Shown piece by piece: positions 9,478 through 18,719 of a DNA stretch of 64,000 nucleotides (position 1 is the first letter of the stretch; the number at the start of each line of letters is the position of its first letter). Below the pieces are notes generated by a model. It saw nothing but the letters and a program-made list of their open reading frames with translations. It did not search any database and was not told the DNA's origin. The stretch is from Rhizohabitans arisaemae (GTDB lineage: Bacteria > Actinomycetota > Actinomycetes > Streptosporangiales > Streptosporangiaceae): contig NZ_BLRH01000029.1 in NCBI RefSeq assembly GCF_025996515.1, forward strand, positions 372,001 to 436,000, given 5' to 3'. Made by a program: the position numbers and the translations under genes.

Positions 9478-11214
9478 GTGGATAAATGGAACCAGGCGGG
9501 GGATGACCGGATTGTGAGCTTGCTGGAGGCCCTAGGGGATCTGCGGCACCGGCTTGAGGGGGAGCTCTTTCCTCTGGAGGTGTCCGGTGTCGCCGAGCAC
9601 CGCCGTGCCCGGCGCGAGCTCGCCGCGCAGCTGGACGACTACATCGTGCCGCGGCTTACCCAGATCGACGCCCCGCTGCTGGCGGTGGTGGGCGGTTCCA
9701 CCGGGGCCGGGAAGTCGACGCTGGTCAACTCGCTGGTGGGCGCGGAGGTGGCCGCGCCGGGTGTGCTGCGCCCGACGACCCTCGCGCCCACGCTGGCGGT
9801 GAATCCCGGTGAGCTGTCCTGGTTCACCGAGCAGCGGGTCCTGCCCGGCCTGCCGCGGGTCTCCGGGTCCGGTCCGGAGCAGCCGGGCACCCTGCGGATC
9901 GTCGCCGAGGACACGGTGCCGGCGGGTCTGGCCCTGCTGGACGCCCCCGACATCGACTCGGTGGTGACGGCCAATCGCGAGCTCGCCGCCCAGCTGCTCG
10001 CCGCGGCCGATCTGTGGTTGTTCGTCACGACGTCGTCCCGGTACGCCGACGAGGTGCCGTGGGGCTTCCTGCGCAGTGCGAGCGAGCGGAGTCTGGCCCT
10101 CGCGATCGTCCTGAACCGCGTCCCCGCCGAGATCATGGACGAGGTACGGGCCGACCTGGCCAGACTGCTCGACGAGCACGGTCTGTCCGGGGTCCCGCTC
10201 TTCGGCGTAGCCGAGCTTCCCCTGACCGAGGGCAGGCTGCCGCCGCAGGCCGTACAGCCCATCGAGGGGTGGCTCGCCGGGCTCGCCGCCGACGAGCAGG
10301 CACGGGACGCGGTGGTCCGGCAGACCCTCTCCGGGGCCCTGACCGCCCTGGGGACCCGGGTTCCCCGGCTCGCCGACGAGGTGGACGTCCAGCTGGAGAC
10401 CGCGGACGCGCTGCGCCGGGACGTGTACGGCGCCTACCGGCGGGCGCGGGAGCAGTTCGACGACGGCATGCGGGACGGATCGCTGCTCCGGGGCGAGGTG
10501 CTCGCGCGCTGGCAGGAGTTCATCGGCACCGGCGAGTTCATGCGGGCACTGGAGAGCCGGGTGGGCCGCTTGCGCGATCGGATCGTCGCCGTCCTCACCG
10601 GACGCCCCGCGCCCGAGGCGGGGCTGGCCGTCGCCTTGGAGACCGGGGTGGAGTCGCTGATCAGGGATTCGGCGGAGCAGGCGGCGGAGCGGACGGTGGA
10701 CGCCTGGTCGGCGCGGCCGGCCGGACTCGCGCTGCTGGAGCGGGACGGCGTGGTGGCGGCGAGCAGGCTGGGACGGGCTTCCCCGGAGCTCAAGGCGCGG
10801 GCCGGTGAGGCGGTGCGTGACTGGCAGGGGTTCGTCCTGACCCTGGTCCGGATGGAGGGCGCGGGGAAGCGGACGATGGCCCGGGTCGCCTCGTTCGGGG
10901 TGAACGGGGTGGGCCTGCTGCTCATGCTGCTGGTGTTCGCGCAGACGGCGGGGCTCTCCGGGCTGGAGATCGGGATCGCGGGCGGCACGTCCGTGCTGAG
11001 CCAGCGGCTGTTGGAGGCGATCTTCGGTGATCAGGCGGTACGGCAGCTCGCCGCGGAGGCCACCAGGGATCTGCGGGAGCGGGTCGGGCGGGTGTTCGAC
11101 CAGGAGTCGGTCCGGTACACCAAGATGGTCGACGATCTTCATTTGGACGGGGCGGGCGCGGCCGGGCTGCGGGCCGCGGCGGCGGCGGTGGCCGCGGCGT
11201 CGGGGGAGCTGTGA
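9478..11214 (+). CDS. Dynamin-like/YfjP-type P-loop GTPase with membrane segments
   Basis: A 578-residue protein. The P-loop VVGGSTGAGKSTLVNSLVG is at about residues 71-89. Switch-like TTLAPT and the LLDAPDIDSV (DxxG-type) strand follow. The middle is helical and charged. A hydrophobic hairpin near residues 465-505 (around GVNGVGLLLMLLVFAQTAGL) precedes a helical tail. This is the architecture of membrane-associated actinobacterial dynamin-like GTPases. No clear ribosome site precedes the GTG at 9478; a GTG at 9514 with GGGGGA upstream is a good alternative start. The stop overlaps the start of the next GTPase, so the pair is co-translated. Confidence 0.82.
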   Translation: MDKWNQAGDDRIVSLLEALGDLRHRLEGELFPLEVSGVAEHRRARRELAAQLDDYIVPRLTQIDAPLLAVVGGSTGAGKSTLVNSLVGAEVAAPGVLRPTTLAPTLAVNPGELSWFTEQRVLPGLPRVSGSGPEQPGTLRIVAEDTVPAGLALLDAPDIDSVVTANRELAAQLLAAADLWLFVTTSSRYADEVPWGFLRSASERSLALAIVLNRVPAEIMDEVRADLARLLDEHGLSGVPLFGVAELPLTEGRLPPQAVQPIEGWLAGLAADEQARDAVVRQTLSGALTALGTRVPRLADEVDVQLETADALRRDVYGAYRRAREQFDDGMRDGSLLRGEVLARWQEFIGTGEFMRALESRVGRLRDRIVAVLTGRPAPEAGLAVALETGVESLIRDSAEQAAERTVDAWSARPAGLALLERDGVVAASRLGRASPELKARAGEAVRDWQGFVLTLVRMEGAGKRTMARVASFGVNGVGLLLMLLVFAQTAGLSGLEIGIAGGTSVLSQRLLEAIFGDQAVRQLAAEATRDLRERVGRVFDQESVRYTKMVDDLHLDGAGAAGLRAAAAAVAAASGEL

Positions 11215-12839
11215 AGCTCGGAGATCGGCTCGACGCCTTGGCCCAGGCCGCCGAACTCGCCCGGGGGCGGCTCGACGACGCCTGCGTCGACTCGGCGCTC
11301 ACCGTCGTCGGGCGGGCCGGGGCGCGGCGAAGCCTCTCGGTGGAGTACACGGTGGCGGCGCTCGCGGGCGCGACCGGGAGCGGGAAATCGTCGCTGTTCA
11401 ACCGGCTCATCGGCGACCAGGTCGCCCAGGTGGGCGCACTCCGTCCGACGACGGCGGCCGCGCAGGCCGCGGTGTGGGGTACGGCCGAAGGCGCGGCGGA
11501 GCTCCTGGACTGGCTCGGCGTGCCCCGGCGGCATCTGCTCGGTCACGCCGATCACGGTGCCGGGCTCGACGGCCTGATCCTGCTGGATCTGCCCGATCAC
11601 GACTCGATCCGGGTCGAACACCGGATGGAGGTCGATCGCCTGGTCGGTCTGGTGGACCTGCTGATCTGGGTGGTCGACCCGCAGAAGTACGCGGACGCCG
11701 CCGTGCACGAACGCTATCTCCGTCCGCTCGCCGCCCATCGGGACGTCACCCTGCTCGTGCTCAACCAGGTGGACCGGCTCCCCGTCGAGTCGGTGGCCTC
11801 CGTCTCCGGCGACCTGCGCCGGCTGCTCCTCTCGGACGTGCCGGTGCTGTCGGTCTCGGCCAAGACCGGGTTCGGTCTCGGCGGTCTGCGGGAGCTGCTC
11901 GCCGGTCGGGTCCGGGACCGCCGGTCGTGGATGCTCCGGCTGGAGGCCGACGCCGCCGTGGCCGCCGCCCGGCTCGCCGCCCCGCCCACCGGGTCCGCGC
12001 GGAAGGTGGAGAGCGCGGAGCTGGTCGACGCGCTCGCGTCCGCCGCGGGGGTGCCGGTGGTGGCCCGGGCGGTCGAGAAGGCCCACCGATACCGTTCGGG
12101 GATCGCCACGGGCTGGCCGGTCACCCGCCTGCTCCGCCGGTTCCGCCCCGACCCGCTGCGGCGCCTGAGGCTGCCCTCGGGGGTGGGTGCGGCCCTCGGC
12201 CTCCGGGGTGTCCCCGGCGGCGGTACGGCGGGGCGGACCTCGCTGCCCGCGGCGACCGGGGTGCAGCGCTCCCGGGTGGACACGGCGCTGCGCGCGCTCG
12301 GGCGGAACGCCGCCGTGGGCGTGCCCGAGCCGTGGGCGGCGGCGGTACGGGGCTCCGCCCGTTCAAGTGCCGGGGAGCTGGAGTCGGCGCTGGACCGGGC
12401 GGTCGCCGGGACCGAACTGGAGGCGGGGCGGCGGCCGCTGTGGTGGCGGGTCGCCGGTCCGCTGCAGTGGCTGGTCTTCGCCGCCATGGTCGCGGGCGCC
12501 CTCTGGCTGGGCGCCTTGTTCCTGCTGGGCTATCTGCGGCTGCCCGAGCCGCCGAATCCGACGTTCGGTGAGTTGCCGTGGCCGACGACCCTGCTGATCG
12601 GGGGCGCGCTGGCCGGAGTGATCCTAGCCCTCATATGCCGATTTATCGCTTATGTGGGTGGGAGACGGCGGCGGCGTCGGGTCGAGCGGCGCCTGTACAA
12701 AGCGGTCGAGCAGGTGGCGGAGGACCTCGTGCTCACCCCGGTCGCGGCCGAGCGCGACCGCTACCGCCGGTTCTGCGAGCTGGTCACGGCGGCACGGGGA
12801 TCGGCCGCCCCCCTCCCCGTACCCGCCCCACCCCGCTGA
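11211..12839 (+). CDS. Second P-loop GTPase of the pair (Era/YfjP-like, membrane-anchored)
   Basis: A 542-residue protein that starts with GTG inside the stop of the preceding GTPase. It has a P-loop ALAGATGSGKSSLFNRLIG (residues about 50-68), a G3-like LLDLPDHDSI and a G4-like LNQVDRL in place of the usual NKxD. Two strong transmembrane segments lie near residues 420-445 and 460-485, followed by a basic cytoplasmic tail. Paired bacterial dynamin-like GTPases can act as hetero-oligomers, and the overlap suggests the same here. That is inference; the substrate membrane is presumably the cytoplasmic membrane. Confidence 0.85.
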   Translation: MKLGDRLDALAQAAELARGRLDDACVDSALTVVGRAGARRSLSVEYTVAALAGATGSGKSSLFNRLIGDQVAQVGALRPTTAAAQAAVWGTAEGAAELLDWLGVPRRHLLGHADHGAGLDGLILLDLPDHDSIRVEHRMEVDRLVGLVDLLIWVVDPQKYADAAVHERYLRPLAAHRDVTLLVLNQVDRLPVESVASVSGDLRRLLLSDVPVLSVSAKTGFGLGGLRELLAGRVRDRRSWMLRLEADAAVAAARLAAPPTGSARKVESAELVDALASAAGVPVVARAVEKAHRYRSGIATGWPVTRLLRRFRPDPLRRLRLPSGVGAALGLRGVPGGGTAGRTSLPAATGVQRSRVDTALRALGRNAAVGVPEPWAAAVRGSARSSAGELESALDRAVAGTELEAGRRPLWWRVAGPLQWLVFAAMVAGALWLGALFLLGYLRLPEPPNPTFGELPWPTTLLIGGALAGVILALICRFIAYVGGRRRRRRVERRLYKAVEQVAEDLVLTPVAAERDRYRRFCELVTAARGSAAPLPVPAPPR

Positions 12840-12852
12840 GGTGCTCGGCGGA

Positions 12853-13893
12853 TCACTGAGGTGGCTTGGGGGTGGAGCCGCCGCCCGGGCGCTGGAGGCG
12901 CTCGGCCTCCTTGATGGCGTCCTTGACGACCTGGTCGAGCTCGGGGCCGGCGGCTTCGATCTCGCGGGCGGCCTCCTTGGCCTCCGGTGACGGCTCCGCC
13001 CGGGTGGCCGGGCTCTGCGGCAGCACCTCGCTGAACGCCTTGGTGACCGACTGGAGAGCGCTCGTGACCTCGCCGGGGATGACCCAGAACGTGTTGCCCG
13101 GCCCTTCGGCGAGTTTGGGCAGCATCTGCAGGTACTGGTAGGCGAGGAGTTTGGGGTCGGGGTCGTTGCGGTGGACGGCCTGGAACACCTCTTCGATCGC
13201 GCGGGACTGGCCTTCGGCCCGCAGGATGGCGGACTGCCGCTCGCCCTCGGCCCGCAGGATCGCGCTCTGCTTGTCGCCCTCGGCGGTGAGGATCTGGGCC
13301 TGGCGGACGCCTTCGGCGTTGAGGATCGTGGCGCGCTTGTCCCGCTCGGCGCGCATCTGCTTCTCCATCGCCTCCTTGATCGTGCGCGGTGGGTCGATCG
13401 CCTTGATCTCAACGCGGTTGACCCGGATGCCCCACTTTCCGGTGGCCTCGTCGAGCACCCCGCGGAGCTGGTTGTTGATGTGGTCGCGGGAGGTGAGGGT
13501 GGCTTCCAGGTCGATGCCGCCGATGACGTTGCGGAGCGTGGTCACGGTGAGCTGTTCGATGGCCTGGATGAAGTTGTAGATCTCGTAGGAGGCGGCTCGC
13601 GGGTCCACCACCTGGAAGTACAGGACGGTGTCGATGTCCACCACGAGGTTGTCCTCGGTGATGACCGGCTGCGGCGGGAACGACACCACCTGCTCGCGCA
13701 GGTCGATGAAGGGGCGGATCTTGTCGATGAACGGGATGACGAAGTTGAGCCCGGGTTCCAGGGTCTGGTGGTAGCGGCCGAGCCGCTCCACGTTGGCCGC
13801 CCTCGCCTGGGGGACGATCCGGACCGTCTTGAAGACGACGATGACGACCGCGAGGGCCGCGAACATCAGGACCAAGAGCGTTTCGATGCCCAT
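12853..13893 (-). CDS. SPFH/Band 7 (stomatin-like) membrane protein
   Basis: A 346-residue protein with one N-terminal membrane segment (about residues 4-24) and an SPFH domain. The hallmarks are ANVERLGRYHQTLEPGLNFV, the DTVLYFQVVDPRAASYEI strand and GIRVNRVEIKAIDPP. A long Ala/Glu/Arg-rich coiled region with tandem QSAILRAEGE-type repeats follows, then a Pro-rich tail. Such proteins form ring-like membrane scaffolds and organise microdomains or membrane proteases. It lies three bases after the NfeD-like gene, the standard SPFH/NfeD pairing, and is convergent with the GTPase pair. Confidence 0.95.
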   Translation of the reverse strand: MGIETLLVLMFAALAVVIVVFKTVRIVPQARAANVERLGRYHQTLEPGLNFVIPFIDKIRPFIDLREQVVSFPPQPVITEDNLVVDIDTVLYFQVVDPRAASYEIYNFIQAIEQLTVTTLRNVIGGIDLEATLTSRDHINNQLRGVLDEATGKWGIRVNRVEIKAIDPPRTIKEAMEKQMRAERDKRATILNAEGVRQAQILTAEGDKQSAILRAEGERQSAILRAEGQSRAIEEVFQAVHRNDPDPKLLAYQYLQMLPKLAEGPGNTFWVIPGEVTSALQSVTKAFSEVLPQSPATRAEPSPEAKEAAREIEAAGPELDQVVKDAIKEAERLQRPGGGSTPKPPQ

Positions 13894-13896
13894 GCG

Positions 13897-14328
13897 CTAC
13901 TCCCGAGGGTAGACGAGGGCGGTTACCCCCTCGATCTCGAACACGTCCACGGTCGTCCCGACGGGGATCACGAGTGACTCGTCGTAGGCTCGGGCAGACC
14001 ATTCCTCACCGTTCAGGCGTACCCGGCCGCCCCGTCCGGTGACCTCACTGGTGACGTACGCCGTCTTGCCGACGAGTGCCGGAACCCCGAATCGGCGGGC
14101 GGGCGGCTGGCGCAGGCGGCGCCGTGCGATGGGGCGGACCAGGACCAGTCCGACGGCTGAGGCGGCACCGAACACCACGAACTGCAGGGCGACGGGCAAA
14201 CCCAGGGCCGCGGTCCCCGCCGTGACGAGGGCGGCGATCGCCAGGAGCCCGAGTGCGGCGGTCAGCGTGACGATCTCGGCGACACCGAAAACGATCGCCA
14301 AGACCAGCCAGATTATCCAGGCGTCCAT
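13897..14328 (-). CDS. NfeD-like membrane protein
   Basis: A 143-residue protein with three or four N-terminal membrane helices starting MDAWIIWLVLAIVFGVAEIV and a C-terminal OB-fold (LVGKTAYVTSEVTGRGGRVR, then WSARAYDE, IPVGTTVDVFEIEG), the NfeD domain. It is the usual partner of SPFH proteins and lies directly upstream of one. The frame opens at 14394, but the ATG at 14328 has GGAAGG at a suitable distance and yields the normal family length. Confidence 0.93.
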   Translation of the reverse strand: MDAWIIWLVLAIVFGVAEIVTLTAALGLLAIAALVTAGTAALGLPVALQFVVFGAASAVGLVLVRPIARRRLRQPPARRFGVPALVGKTAYVTSEVTGRGGRVRLNGEEWSARAYDESLVIPVGTTVDVFEIEGVTALVYPRE

Positions 14329-14419
14329 TGCATATGGCCTTCCAGCCAATGAACCTTTTACTTCACGATATCCCTCGAAGTCGCCCCGTGGCATATTTAT
14401 CGGAGGCCAAAAGGATCTT

Positions 14420-15556
14420 TTATTTGACTTGTTCCGTCCACTCCTCCCAGCTGAGTTGCCAGTAGCCCCAGCCGTTGTGCCAATCCAGCGGGCGGGTGGT
14501 GCCGCTGACGATCACAGGGTCGCCGCGGAGGGTGTTGGTGTAGAACCATTCGGCCTGGTCGGGCCGGACGTTGACGCATCCGTGGCTGACGTTCACCCGG
14601 CCCTGCGCCCACACGTTGTCCTTGGCGTGGATGTACTCCCCGCTGTGCGAGATCCGCACCGCGTGGTTGATCAGCAGGTCGTAGTAGTCCTCGTCGCCCT
14701 TCTTCCGGCCCGGAGAGACCATTCTCACCGGGTTGCCCTTTTCCATGGCGAGATGGAACCCACTCGTCGTGGTGTACTCCTTGGTGTTCCCCATACCCGC
14801 GCTGATCGCCATCCGCTGCATGATCAAGCCGTCCTGCCGGACCGTCATCTGCTTGGCGACGGCGTCGATCAGGCTCACCTGCCTGCGTCCCACCCCGAAG
14901 GAGACCGTGCGGTCGGCGGAGCCGTACACGCCGGGCGCGGCGCGGACCCCGGTGAGATGGGCGGTGAACGTGACGAGCTGCTGGCTGGGCCAGAGGGTCT
15001 TCGTCCGGTAGGCGACCTGGGTCGGGCTCAGCCAGCGCCAGTCCCCTTCGACCGGTTTCTGCGCCCGGACCTCCAGGCTCCGCTCGACCCCCGCCCGCTC
15101 GGTCACCGGGGCGCTGAACGTGACGACGATCGGCATGCCCACCCCCACCTGCTCACCCTGGTCGGGTGTCACCGAGGTCACCGAGAACGACTTCGCCGGC
15201 TTGAGGGTCCGGAACCGGGTGAGGCTGGTCTGCACGCCCTGGCTGTTCTGGGCGGTGGCGTTGACCACGTACTCGGCGTTCGGCTGGAGGGCCCAGCTGG
15301 ACCTCCAGACGCGGGACGCGGTGTCGAACCGGCCGGGAACCGGGACGCCCTTCACGCTGACCGCGACCTTGACCAGCGCGCCCCGATCCACCCTCACCGT
15401 CACCCCGCGGTCCGGCCGGGCCCGTTGCACGCCGTCCGCGGGGGAGACCCGGATCTTGGGCAGGACGCTCGTGTCGGGGGACTCGGCCGATGAGGACGAG
15501 CAGCCCGGTGCCATCGCCGCGATCACGATCGTGGATAGAACAGGGCCAAGCCGCAT
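14420..15556 (-). CDS. L,D-transpeptidase lipoprotein (YkuD)
   Basis: A 378-residue cell-wall enzyme that makes 3-3 peptidoglycan cross-links. The signal sequence ends in the lipobox MAPGC with Cys19 as the lipidation site. Two Ig-like domains follow (about 35-125 and 130-220), then the YkuD catalytic domain with RISHSGEYIHAKDN and SHGCVNVRPDQAEWFY. Cys327 is the predicted nucleophile. The domain order is that of mycobacterial LdtMt2-type proteins. A Trp-rich tail (WGYWQLSWEEW) is also typical. It is a monocistronic minus-strand gene. Confidence 0.95.
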   Translation of the reverse strand: MRLGPVLSTIVIAAMAPGCSSSSAESPDTSVLPKIRVSPADGVQRARPDRGVTVRVDRGALVKVAVSVKGVPVPGRFDTASRVWRSSWALQPNAEYVVNATAQNSQGVQTSLTRFRTLKPAKSFSVTSVTPDQGEQVGVGMPIVVTFSAPVTERAGVERSLEVRAQKPVEGDWRWLSPTQVAYRTKTLWPSQQLVTFTAHLTGVRAAPGVYGSADRTVSFGVGRRQVSLIDAVAKQMTVRQDGLIMQRMAISAGMGNTKEYTTTSGFHLAMEKGNPVRMVSPGRKKGDEDYYDLLINHAVRISHSGEYIHAKDNVWAQGRVNVSHGCVNVRPDQAEWFYTNTLRGDPVIVSGTTRPLDWHNGWGYWQLSWEEWTEQVK

Positions 15557-15673
15557 TTCCTCCGCCTTCCGAGCGCTCCGAAGACGGCCAGGCTATCGAT
15601 CTGAAGGCGGAGGGTTATTGCGTGACTACAGGTTGTTGCCATCCTTTTGGGGTGTGATCGCGCCCCGATGGCT

Positions 15674-16786
15674 TCACCGGACCGTGCCGGTCACCTCGCC
15701 CAGGTCGATCCGCTCCCCGCCGGGGCCGGGCGCGGTGGCGGTGATCGTCACCGTGTCCCCGTCCTCCAGGAACGCCCGGGTGGAGCCGTCGGTCAGCTTG
15801 AGCGGCTCGGCCCCGTTCCAGGAGATCTCGATCAACGACCCGCGCTGATCGGGTTCGGTGCCGGAGACGGTCCCGGAGGCGAACAGGTCGCCGGTCCGCA
15901 GGCTCGCCCCGTTCACGGTCATGTGGGCGAGCATCTGATCCGGGGTCCAGTACATCCCCCGGTACGGCGGACGCGAGATCACCTGCCCGTTGAGCGTGAC
16001 CTCGAACTCCAGGTCGAGCCCCCAGGGCGCCGACCGCCGCAGGTAGTCGAGCGGCTCCGGATCCTGCTCCCGGCCCGGGACCCGGGCGTGCGCGAGCGCC
16101 TCCAGCGGGACCACCCACGCCGAGACCGACGTCGCGAAGGACTTCCCGAGGAACGGGCCGAGCGGGACGTACTCCCAGGCCTGGATGTCCCGGGCGCTCC
16201 AGTCGTTCACCAGGACCACCCCGAACACGTGGTCCTCGAAGGAGCCGGCCCGCTCACCGAGCTCGGTGGGCGCACCCACCACGAAACCCAGCTCGACCTC
16301 GATGTCGAGTTTGCGCGACGGACCGAACTCCGGCCCCGGCGCCCGCTGGCCCGAAGGCCGCCTGATCGGCGAACCGGAGACCACCACGGTGCCCGCCCTG
16401 CCGTGATACCCGACGGGCAGATGCCGCCAGTTCGGCTTGAGCGGCTCCTCGTCCGGCCGGAACATCCGCCCGAGGTTGGAGGCGTGCTCCAGCGAGCAGT
16501 AGAAGTCGACGTAGTCGGCCACCTCGAACGGCAGGTGCGACCGCACCTCGGCGAGCGGGATCGTCTCGGCGCCGTCGGCCAGCGCCGCCCGGACCCGCTC
16601 GTGCACGGCCTGCCACACCGGGCGCCCGAGCGCCAGGAAGGGGTTGAGGCTCGGCGCCGCGAACACGTCGTCGCCCAGGGCCGCGGCGAGATCGAGAACG
16701 GCGTCGCCGACCTTCACCCCCACCCGGGGGGCTTCACCGGGACGGGAGAACACCCCGTAGGGCGGCGGGGTAAAGCCGGACATCAC
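15674..16786 (-). CDS. fahA: Fumarylacetoacetase
   Basis: A 370-residue hydrolase for the last step of tyrosine/homogentisate breakdown, splitting fumarylacetoacetate into fumarate and acetoacetate. It shows YVDFYCSLEHASNLGRMFRP and PVGYHGRAGTVVVSGSPIRR in the N-terminal part, and the metal-binding ELGFVVGAPTELGE and GVVLVNDWSARDIQAWEYVP in the catalytic barrel. It is the third gene of the operon; its ATG overlaps the stop of the unknown middle gene. Slightly shorter than animal enzymes, as is usual for actinobacteria. Confidence 0.95.
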   Translation of the reverse strand: MMSGFTPPPYGVFSRPGEAPRVGVKVGDAVLDLAAALGDDVFAAPSLNPFLALGRPVWQAVHERVRAALADGAETIPLAEVRSHLPFEVADYVDFYCSLEHASNLGRMFRPDEEPLKPNWRHLPVGYHGRAGTVVVSGSPIRRPSGQRAPGPEFGPSRKLDIEVELGFVVGAPTELGERAGSFEDHVFGVVLVNDWSARDIQAWEYVPLGPFLGKSFATSVSAWVVPLEALAHARVPGREQDPEPLDYLRRSAPWGLDLEFEVTLNGQVISRPPYRGMYWTPDQMLAHMTVNGASLRTGDLFASGTVSGTEPDQRGSLIEISWNGAEPLKLTDGSTRAFLEDGDTVTITATAPGPGGERIDLGEVTGTVR

Positions 16787-17523
16787 TTCTCCAAAAGGCC
16801 GAGATTACGGAGGTCTTTGATCGGGGTGCGGGTGCTGCACGACCCGTACGAGACGAAGAGTTCACGCGCCCGCGCCGCGGTCTCGTCGGAGACCGCCCGC
16901 GCCAGCCGTACCAGCTCGTCGGCGTCCTCGGACTCCAGCACCGCCGTCACGTCGCCGCCGTCGACCGCGGCGCACACCGCGGTGACGAGGTTGAGGAAGC
17001 CGTGCCGGTGGACCGCGAGCATCGGGTCGAACCGGCGGACGGCGTTGTGCAGCCCGGCGGTCGCCTTGAAGGGGATGCCGCCGTCGACGCAGGTCTGGAT
17101 GAAGGCCCCCAGCTCCGCCGCGGTGGGGAAGAGGGACGGGCTGAGCCCGCCGCACCGCACCTTGGCGCGCGGCAGACCGGCGACCACGTCGAGCCAGCCC
17201 GGTTCCCGCGGCGGCTCGTAGTACACCGGGAGGTGCCGGGGGAGTTCCCCGGCGGCCGGCAGCCGTACTTCGATCAGTTCGACGTCGAGGTCGTCGAACG
17301 ACGGCACGCGCGGGGCCTCCAGGATGAGGCCGATCCTGATCGGCTCCATGAGCAGCGTGCGCAGTTCGTCGAGGCGGCTGGACGGGCAGAGGAACCGGTG
17401 GGTGAGCACCGGGCTGCCCTCCTTGACGTCGGCGATGTGCCGGTCGAGCGCCCCGGCCATGGACAGCTGCGTGGGGGGAAACAGCCCGGCGTCGTCCACG
17501 AGTCCGTGGAAGAGGGTGTTCAT
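16783..17523 (-). CDS. Unknown protein embedded in the homogentisate operon
   Basis: A 246-residue soluble protein between hmgA and fahA, overlapping both by four bases. It has no signal peptide. The segment AKVRCGGLSPSLFPTAAELG followed by DGGIPFKATAGLHNAVRRFD looks like the strand and loop pattern of a TIM-barrel-like protein, but I cannot assign a family. The pathway needs a maleylacetoacetate isomerase between HmgA and FahA, and none is visible nearby. Actinobacteria lack glutathione, the cofactor of the classic isomerase. A role in that step is therefore possible but unproven. Confidence 0.8.
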   Translation of the reverse strand: MNTLFHGLVDDAGLFPPTQLSMAGALDRHIADVKEGSPVLTHRFLCPSSRLDELRTLLMEPIRIGLILEAPRVPSFDDLDVELIEVRLPAAGELPRHLPVYYEPPREPGWLDVVAGLPRAKVRCGGLSPSLFPTAAELGAFIQTCVDGGIPFKATAGLHNAVRRFDPMLAVHRHGFLNLVTAVCAAVDGGDVTAVLESEDADELVRLARAVSDETAARARELFVSYGSCSTRTPIKDLRNLGLLEK

Positions 17524-18692
17524 CGGACCCAGGACCAGGCGTACTCGGAGTCCTCGGCGGCGAGCGCGGCCGGACCCAGGTCGAGCGGGCGGAAGGTGTC
17601 GATCATGACGGCGAGCTCGTTGGCCGTGGTCTTGCCCTCCTTGACCGCGGCGATGGAGGCCTCGACCGCGCCGGGCTGCGGCCCGTGGGTGAACCCGGCG
17701 GGGTGCAGGGAGATCGATCCGACGTCGATGCCCGACCCCTTGCGCGCGGTGTAGTCGCCGCCCACGTAGAACATGAACTCGTCCGAGTCGACGTTGTGGT
17801 GGTTGTAGGGGACCGGTACGGCCTCCGGGTGGAAGTCCAGCGGCCGCGGGCAGAAGGAGCAGATCACGAAGTTCGGCCCCTCGAACGTCTGGTGGACCGG
17901 CGGCGGGGCGTGGATGCCCTTCACGATGGGCTCGAAGTCGGCGATGTTGAACGCGTAGGGGTAGAGACAGCCGTCCCAGCCGACCACGTCGAACGGGTGG
18001 TTCCGGTAGGTGAGCCGGGTGAGGCCGCCGCGGGTGCGGACCAGGACCGGCGTCTCCCCGCCTTCGACGATCAGCGGCTCGGCGGGTGCGCGCAGGTCCC
18101 GCTCGCAGTAGGGGGCGTGCTCCAGGAACTGCCCGTACTTGGACAGGTACCGCTTGGGCGGGCGGATGTGGCCGGCCGCCTCGACGGTGAGCGCCTTGAC
18201 CTCGCCGCCGAGCGGCACCCAGCGGTGGATCGTGCCGGTGGGGATTACGACGTAGTCGCCCTCGGCGGCGGGAAGGGCGCCGTAGGTCGACTCCAGGCGC
18301 ACCCGGCCGCTCTGCACGTACACGCACTCGTCGCCCATGGAGTTGCGGTAGAGCTCGCTCGGCTCGGTGGCGGCGGCGAAGGAGACGCGAACGTCGCCGT
18401 TGCCGGCGAGGAGCTGCCGGCCCGCCACGAGGTCGCCGCCGGAGGGCAGGTCCTGGGTGCGGAAGTGGCGTGGGGCGAGCGGCAGGTTGGGGCGGAGGTC
18501 GGTCGAGCCGGGCGGTTCGACGGCTTCGGATTTGACGATCGCCGTGGGGAGGTACCGGTGGTAGAGCAGGGAGGAGTCCGAGGAGAAGCCCTCCTCGCCC
18601 ATGAGCTCTTCGGAGTACAGGCCGCCGTCGGGCCGCCGGAACTGTGTATGACGCTTGCGTGGGATCTCGCCCACGACCCGGTAGTACGGCAT
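17520..18692 (-). CDS. hmgA: Homogentisate 1,2-dioxygenase
   Basis: A 390-residue cupin-type ring-cleaving enzyme, producing maleylacetoacetate from homogentisate. Typical stretches are ELYRNSMGDECVYVQSGR and DYVVIPTGTIHRWVP in the first cupin part, and NHHNVDSDEFMFYVGGDYTA with HPAGFTHGPQPGAVEA in the second; the His and Glu residues in these are the iron-site region. AGGAGAAGG precedes the ATG. It is the first gene of a three-gene operon with 4-base overlaps. A divergent-looking inverted repeat lies at its 5' end (18705-18719). Confidence 0.94.
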   Translation of the reverse strand: MPYYRVVGEIPRKRHTQFRRPDGGLYSEELMGEEGFSSDSSLLYHRYLPTAIVKSEAVEPPGSTDLRPNLPLAPRHFRTQDLPSGGDLVAGRQLLAGNGDVRVSFAAATEPSELYRNSMGDECVYVQSGRVRLESTYGALPAAEGDYVVIPTGTIHRWVPLGGEVKALTVEAAGHIRPPKRYLSKYGQFLEHAPYCERDLRAPAEPLIVEGGETPVLVRTRGGLTRLTYRNHPFDVVGWDGCLYPYAFNIADFEPIVKGIHAPPPVHQTFEGPNFVICSFCPRPLDFHPEAVPVPYNHHNVDSDEFMFYVGGDYTARKGSGIDVGSISLHPAGFTHGPQPGAVEASIAAVKEGKTTANELAVMIDTFRPLDLGPAALAAEDSEYAWSWVR

Positions 18693-18704
18693 CGCCTTCT
18701 CCTT

Positions 18705-18719
18705 GTCCGTTTATCGGAC
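18705..18719. promoter_or_regulatory. Candidate operator upstream of hmgA
   Basis: GTCCG and CGGAC flank a five-base AT-rich centre (TTTAT), next to the hmgA ribosome site. A second candidate, ATTCGTACAACGAT around 18733-18746, resembles the imperfect palindromes bound by IclR-family proteins. The adjacent IclR gene is the likely regulator. Inference from position and symmetry only. Confidence 0.4.
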
